Positions 58,610-64,000 of a DNA stretch of 64,000 nucleotides are shown here, piece by piece (position 1 is the first letter of the stretch; every line of letters begins with the position of its first letter). The DNA comes from Saururus chinensis (Eukaryota; Streptophyta; Magnoliopsida; Piperales; Saururaceae): assembly GCA_035235625.1 (NCBI GenBank), contig CP141144.1, positions 29,695,014 through 29,759,013 on the forward strand. Direction: 5' to 3'. The position numbers and the translations under genes were made by a program. Under the pieces are notes generated by a model. It was given only the letters and a program-made list of their open reading frames with translations. It did no database searches and was not told the origin of the DNA.

Positions 58610-59180
58610 GTCCAAAGTTCAACTAATTTCCCTACACTTGCTGATCTGCGTTCTTATTTTTTCATGCTTGCCTCCACTGATTTGTGGCCCAATCATTCAT
58701 TCCTTCACTGATATGTGGTGTTTGTTTGGTTTTTCTCTCTCAAGCCTACCCTCACTATTCTGTGGCCTAAGTATTTGGGCGAATTTAGGCCTTCACTCAG
58801 CCATGCTGCAAGTGTCCTACAAAATTCCCTACCCTCACGAATCTACGTTCAATTAATTTTTTTCATTCAGCTCTTTGTTGCTGCATTTTCTACTGCTCTC
58901 AATGCATATTGTTTGGTCTATGTTCATTTTTTTTTTCATGGCTGCCTTCAATGATATGTAGTGTTCATATGCTTGTTTGTTTTTTCAGGCTAACCTTGCT
59001 GATTTGTAGCGACTTATCCATGAAATCTGGGCCTTCCCTGAGCTACGCTGCAAGTATCCAGCAAATTCCTTCCTTCACTGATCAGTGCTACATTTTCCAG
59101 TTTTGTTTCTAGTGGGCCAAATCTGTACTATCCTCTCAAGATAAATTTCTTGTGCCTAAATTGTCAACTTTATATGTTTT
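58610..59180 (+). repeat. Diverged tandem duplication, unit about 244 bp
   Basis: 58701-58830 and 58945-59075 share CACTGATATGTGGTGTT-like starts and GGCCTTCACTCAGCCATGCTGCAAG / GGGCCTTCCCTGAGCTACGC-like ends. No reading frame is conserved between the copies, so the open frames here are not genes. Confidence 0.65.
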
Positions 59181-59181
59181 T

Positions 59182-59899
59182 GTGTTCATGGGTGCATTGA
59201 TTGATTGTGACGAAGAATGAGATCATGAAGGGCAGAATGAGAAGTTTATGTGGCTTCTTTATCATCATTTTCTTTATAGCATGTGTTGGTGTGTTCAGAT
59301 GTGCGTTGAATGATTGCCAAGTTGCGATTGGACCATGAACGGCTTAGTATGCAATTAGAATGATAAGTGAATGTGGATTATTGACGTAAATATTTTGCAT
59401 ACGATGTGTTATGGTGTGTGTGGGTGCATTGATAGCATTATGACGATGCCCCAAATAACATGTATGGTTGTGTATGCAAGTAGAATGAGAAGTGGAAGTT
59501 GATTGTTGAGTGATTTTTTTGTGTTATTATATTTATGGGTGCATTGAATGATTGTGATGATGCAATAGAAACATGAATGGCTGTGTATCGAATTAGAATG
59601 AGAAGTGGATCATTGTTTTTTTATGTGTTATTGTGTTCGTGGGTGTGTTGAATTATTATGATGATGATTCTTGAATCATGATTGAATTTGTATGCAATTA
59701 GCATGATAAGTGGATCACAAATCCCAGGTTGTATTAGCATGATTGGATTTTTGTTTTACCAATATTGCTAAAACGTTTTATTAATAACATTAGAACATTT
59801 TAGCAATAACATTGGAACATTTTACTAGTAACTTTAGAACACTTTAGCAATACTACTAAAACATTTTAGCAATTAGAATGAGAAGTGGATCACATGTGT
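59182..59899 (+). repeat. Minisatellite of about 115 bp with an embedded AT-rich short repeat
   Basis: Five copies begin near 59182, 59293, 59416, 59528 and 59632, each with GGGTGCATTGAATGATTGTG-like starts and GAATGAGAAGTGGAT-like ends. A sixth unit is broken by an array of about 25-bp units (AACATTAGAACATTTTAGCA) at 59757-59875 and finishes with TTAGAATGAGAAGTGGATCA. Confidence 0.8.
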
Positions 59900-60236
59900 T
59901 GTGTCCAGTGTAGGCACAATCGATACCTCGCATGAATCACGCAAAGGAGATAGAAGAGAGAAGAAAGGAAGAGAGAAAAAGAGTGGTTTCTATTGCATAA
60001 AGGAAACACACAAGGAGGAAGACGACCTATATAGGGAGCTGCGCCTCTCTCCATGGGGGTCGTGCCAGCTAGTGGGACTAACTAATTAGCGGGGACACGC
60101 TGGCCTATTACAACTCACTAATCATAATGTTCAACTATAGTACTTATTATAGAAGCAAATAATAAATAAAGTAGTCTAATGTAAGCAAATAGTAGATTAA
60201 AAAGCAGAAAGGGAGCCCGGGTGAATGTGTACAACA
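59900..60236 (-). repeat. 3' LTR of gypsy E
   Basis: 337 bp, starting TGTGTCCAGTGTAGGCAC and ending GTACAACA on the plus strand; homologous to 15503-15879 and 31041-31376. Confidence 0.85.
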
Positions 60237-60836
60237 CTCCACCACGCTTCCACTATTTGCCTTGACCTCAAGGCGATCATGTTGAATAGCGAGCCATCAA
60301 CTCGTCATCAGACATCCAAGTGGCGTCCTCAAGTGGCTGGCCCTTCCATGAAATGAGCACCTCTGTAATAATGCGGCTAGAACGGCGGACCCGATGCTTA
60401 TCAAGCATCAAGGCAGGGATGGGTTCCACGGAGGAGATGGTCCCATTAAATGGGGAGGTGGAGCATTAGTAGCCAGGGAGGTGTCACCCACACAACGGCG
60501 GAGTCTGGAGACATGGAAGACTAGGTGGACCAATGAGCCAGGCAGTAGCGCTAGACGGTAAGCCACTTGACCAATGCGCTCCACAACAACATACGGCCCA
60601 TGGTAACAGGGGGCGAAATTGGAATGCTCTAGCTAGAACAATGTAATTTGACGTTGAGGAAGGACTGAAATATAGATTGAGTCGCCTACATTAAACTCCG
60701 AATCAGCATGCTTTCTGCCATAGACCTATTTCATTCGGTTCCAAGCTGATGAGAGGTTTAGCTTAAGCTGACGGAGAACCTCGTCCCGTATTTATAGCAT
60801 ATGATCTACCTCTGCGACAGGAGAGCAGTGAGGAAC
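60237..60836 (-). pseudogene. Gypsy E integrase end and chromodomain-like tail
   Basis: From right to left: RDEVLRQLKLNLSSAWNRMK, ADSEFNVGDSIYISVLPQRQ, HGPYVVVERIGQVAYRLALL, PGSLVHLVFHVSRLRRCVGD, then a frameshift and RSSRIITEVLISWKGQPLED and ATWMSDDELMARYS. It aligns segment by segment with gypsy C 30480-31010. Stops and one frameshift make it non-coding. Confidence 0.85.
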
Positions 60837-62191
60837 TGATCGTTTATAATTAAACCCTTTGTAAGTGTACAAGGTAATTGTACTAGGATAAGTATTTAAG
60901 GGTTGTCGAACCTCAGGGACGGATGGATTATCACTAAATCTAAAGAGGAATTTACTGATTAAAAACTAAATCAAACTTAAACTTAAATTAAGCAAAAGAA
61001 AGAAATAAACTAGTTTTAAAAATAAGAGATTAATATGATGGAAATTACTTAGAAAATTGAATCCACTATAGAACCATAACAATTACTTAACTTTTAATCT
61101 AAATCTAGTGTGAACATGAACAAGTATTCTCAGCTACAAGCTAGAATTACTTCAAAAAGAATCATTAATTAACTTCCATGGCATGAACTATCTTCGACAA
61201 TAGCACGAATCATCTACACTAAACTAGCTATAGGCATGACCCGTCTAATCTTAGTATAATTCATCGAAGTCATTAATTATCTGAACATTAAAACTATTGT
61301 ATGACCATCTCATCTAAATCACAGAAATTAGAATCGATGCAAATATCAAAACCACATCAATCTATCATCTACAAGACAATAAATCAACATAGACTTGAAT
61401 AAACATTAAAAGCTCTTCCAATAAAAAGGAAATACATATCATACAATTGTCATCATTCACAACTGAGATCTAAATTAAAAAGAAAAGAAACTGAAACTTA
61501 TCTATAGCTTTATCAACTCCTAAGTAAAAGAAAAGTCTAGCCTTCCATGGTAGAAGAAAGCACTTGAATCTCCATTGAAAGCTTTGAATTCTCTTCCATC
61601 TTCTTCTTCCCTTTTCTCCCCTTCAAATCTACTAGAATCCTCCAATTTTAAGCCAAATATGTCTTTTTATAGGCATAAGTTCCGTAGGAAGAAGTCCAAT
61701 ATGAAAAGGATTGAAATTTGGGTCAAACTAGGAAACTGCACGTTATGTCGATCGATCGCCCTGCATGCCCGATCGATTGGCTACAGTGTTTCTATTTTCC
61801 TGGACAGTTCATATTCTGTTCATTAAGCTTTCCTTCGTGTCCATATTAATTTCTAACTTGTTTATAACTCCGAAAAGTTGTCCAAATCACTTTAAAGCAT
61901 GTGAAGACTACTTTGAACTATTTAAAACATCGTCCAAGTACTTCGATAAGCGCACTTTACCTACAAAACATAAAATACCATATTTTAGACATGTAGAATA
62001 TAATTAAAATTCCATCTTGATTTAAATACATGTCTAAACAACTAATAACTACAAAATTATTAATAATTAGACTAAAATACTAATATCTATCTTAATCTAA
62101 ATAAACCATAATTAACTCTAAGTTAACCTAATCTATACTAGCAAATAAGGTAAAAAGACATATAAAATAGATATAGATTTCATACTTATCA
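60837..62191 (-). repeat. 3' LTR of the right-edge LTR retrotransposon
   Basis: 1355 bp. On the minus strand it starts TGATAAGTATGAAATC and ends TTATAAACGATCA. It directly follows a polypurine tract (TTTGGGGGTATT, 62192-62203). The minus-strand TATA box (TATAAAAAG) is at 61664-61672. The left flank GGAAC (60832-60836) should be the target duplication, to be matched beyond the window. Same family as 8272-9719. Confidence 0.85.
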
Positions 62192-64000
62192 AATACCCCC
62201 AAACCTATATTTTGCTAGTCCTCGAGCACAACAAAAATAAAATAAAACAACTAATCTAAAAAAAAGAAAAATAAATAAAAGCCACTTTCGTAGGGAATCA
62301 CGATTGCATTTAGCGTATGCAACAAGCCTTTAAACCCCTAGGTGTCCCTAGTTGGACGAGTTGTGTCTCGTGAGGGTTTGCAGTAATGATACCCACAAAC
62401 ATCAAAACCTAATAAAATAAATAAAATAAAACAAGAAAACAAAAATTTTTAAAAAAATAATCTTCTCTTAAAAACACATAACTATTTTTAAAAAGAACCA
62501 ACCATAAATACTTGAAACAAGTAAACAATTAAGATCTGATCACTTTCAAGTAAGGAATAATCCATTCTATAACCCCATCTTAGAAATAATTGTGCAACTA
62601 TATATATATATATTTCAAAAACATATAGTGTAGAAACTTTGTAGTCATACAATTTCATTTTTTATTAACAAGCATATCTTATGTGACCCATTAACTAAGC
62701 TCATTAAAGTTCACTAACTAAAAAAATATAACAATGACAATCTTTCATCTTTAACATCTCATAATAAACCTTCATGTAATAGCCTTCAAATTAAATTCAG
62801 GGAATAAGAGCATAATATACTTCAAAATATGACTTGTGCAATACTTAGTTCTATTAAGCTTTCTAGATAGTCCATGTAACAAGCTTTAGGCCAGTGTCCC
62901 TAATCCAGTTGGCTCAAGGCACTAGGTGTTGAAACACCCCTCAGGCTTAATAACTCGAACTATAAAGGCTACAGAACCAAGTAAGTCATAAAAGAATTTA
63001 TCTCACTTTTCACCTTTTGACACGATCCCTTATACTTGCCTAGGCACAAGGTCCGGTTACTCAGTAAAAAGAGAAACAAACTTTTACTCTATTTTTTTCA
63101 TCATTTTTTTTTTTTTCAATCAATTTTTTTTCTTTTTTTTCAACTTTTTTTTTCATTCTTTTTTTTTCTATACACACTTATCCCATTTTTTTTTCAAATA
63201 AAAGCTAAGCATAAAGATCTATCATAAAATATTAAAAATTACTCAATTGCCAAGTTTTCAAAAATATATGCTTAGTTAAAGATATCCCACTAAGATTACA
63301 AGTAATAAATCATAAAATTATATTCCTACAAGTTTCAAGTGTGTGAAATGTGAGTTAAAAATATAAGCACAATTATCCAAGATAATAAAAATAAAATAGA
63401 AATTACTCACTTAATCATTTTCATCACTTAATTAATTACTTGAACTTTCTTCATGAAATTGATCTTTTTAAAAACAGACATATACTTTTAAAAGAAAATA
63501 AGCGATAAAACCGACTTAAAAGTAAAGAAAACAAAACAAATAATGAAAAAAAATACTCTAAAACATCCTAAAAGAAAAATAATAAAGAAAAATATCTTTC
63601 TACACCCCCAAACCTAAACTGAACATTGTCCTCAATGTTAAAGAAAATATATACCACAATGACAAGAATAAGTAAGAGAGGGAAAGAAAGATATCACCTG
63701 AAAGCATAACTAATCCACTAATTTGAAAATGAAGTACATAGGATTGGAGAAAACATGAAAAACATACAGGTAAAGAGCAATTTCCCAAACCTAAAATACC
63801 AATGTAACAGAAAAGAGATAACAATTAAAATAAAAATAAAATAAAATAAAAATAACAAAAAGAAAAATAAAAAGAAAAAATAAAGAAGAGAAAAGATAAA
63901 AGTAGCCCCTGCACAGCTAAATATCAGCATCATCAGAATCATCGGCATCAGTATAACTCTAGTCACTATCATCTGCATCTGCTGGAGCTGACTGGCTACG
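62192..64000 (-). mobile_element. Internal region of the right-edge LTR retrotransposon (3' part)
   Basis: After the polypurine tract, the minus strand shows a long non-coding AT-rich spacer with A/T runs (63080-63190). Near 63918-64000 is the end of an acidic frame: RSQSAPADADDSD, a stop, then SYTDADDSDDADI and a stop. A long 3' spacer and an Asp-rich tail suggest a non-chromovirus gypsy lineage (Tat/Athila-like), but no RT is in the window to prove it. Open frames at 63036-63227 and 63600-63978 are by-products of base composition. Confidence 0.65.

Larger units (their letters stand above)
59900..60836 (-). mobile_element. Gypsy E: 3' end of a gypsy element of the B/C family, cut by a later insertion
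   Basis: It consists of a 3' LTR (59900-60236) and the pol tail. On the minus strand the polypurine tract GCGTGGTGGAG lies at 60237-60247, identical to gypsy C. Sequence stops abruptly at 60836, where the LTR of the right-edge element begins. The rest of gypsy E should resume beyond 64000. Confidence 0.85.

Overview
The window looks like a gene-poor stretch of a large, repeat-rich plant nuclear genome. Nearly all of it is transposable element: Ty3/gypsy and Ty1/copia LTR retrotransposons, large solo LTRs, a MuDR-type (MULE) transposon, CACTA-like elements and a Mutator-type MITE. Only one ordinary host gene is convincing, an intronless enoyl-CoA delta isomerase gene at 53589-54299 (+). I see no rRNA, tRNA, CRISPR or bacterial-type features. 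The species cannot be fixed from the sequence.

Layout, left to right. 1-7228 is a decayed minus-strand gypsy element (A) with most of gag gone and both LTRs truncated. 7229-12835 holds the 3' part of a minus-strand MULE (DDE core, SWIM finger, zinc knuckle) that contains a solo LTR (8272-9719). 12836-33220 is a nested stack. An outer solo LTR (LTR0) was entered by LTR1 (13329-20763), which itself holds gypsy B (15503-18595), and by LTR2 (21626-32114), which holds LTR3 (22623-26106) and gypsy C (26130-31376). Target-site duplications support all four solo LTRs. 33308-37931 is a CACTA-like element with no visible transposase, built from repeated blocks that carry GA-rich microsatellites. It contains a 223-bp palindromic MITE with a 9-bp duplication. 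37935-38832 carries a MULE N-terminal fragment that probably belongs to the MULE ending at 12835. 38833 to about 40560 is a second CACTA-like element.

42709-52053 is a direct duplication of a unit of about 1.65 kb. Its second copy was entered by gypsy D (44749-50800), the youngest and best preserved element: two 744-bp LTRs with about 19 differences, a perfect GTAGG duplication, a PBS, a PPT, and a gag-pol broken by only one amber codon and one frameshift. The isomerase gene follows in a short GC-rich island. 54597-58600 is a 5'-truncated minus-strand copia element. 58610-59899 is minisatellite. 59900-60836 is the 3' end of a gypsy element of the B/C family, cut by another minus-strand LTR retrotransposon whose 3' LTR is 60837-62191 and whose body runs off the right edge.

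The biology is that of a retrotransposon graveyard: layered insertion, LTR-LTR recombination leaving solo LTRs, and decay in which many stop codons look like C-to-T changes at CAG or CGA. I found no new multi-gene system. The most useful results are the reconstructed insertion order, the split MULE, the block-amplified CACTA element and the recent gypsy D insertion.
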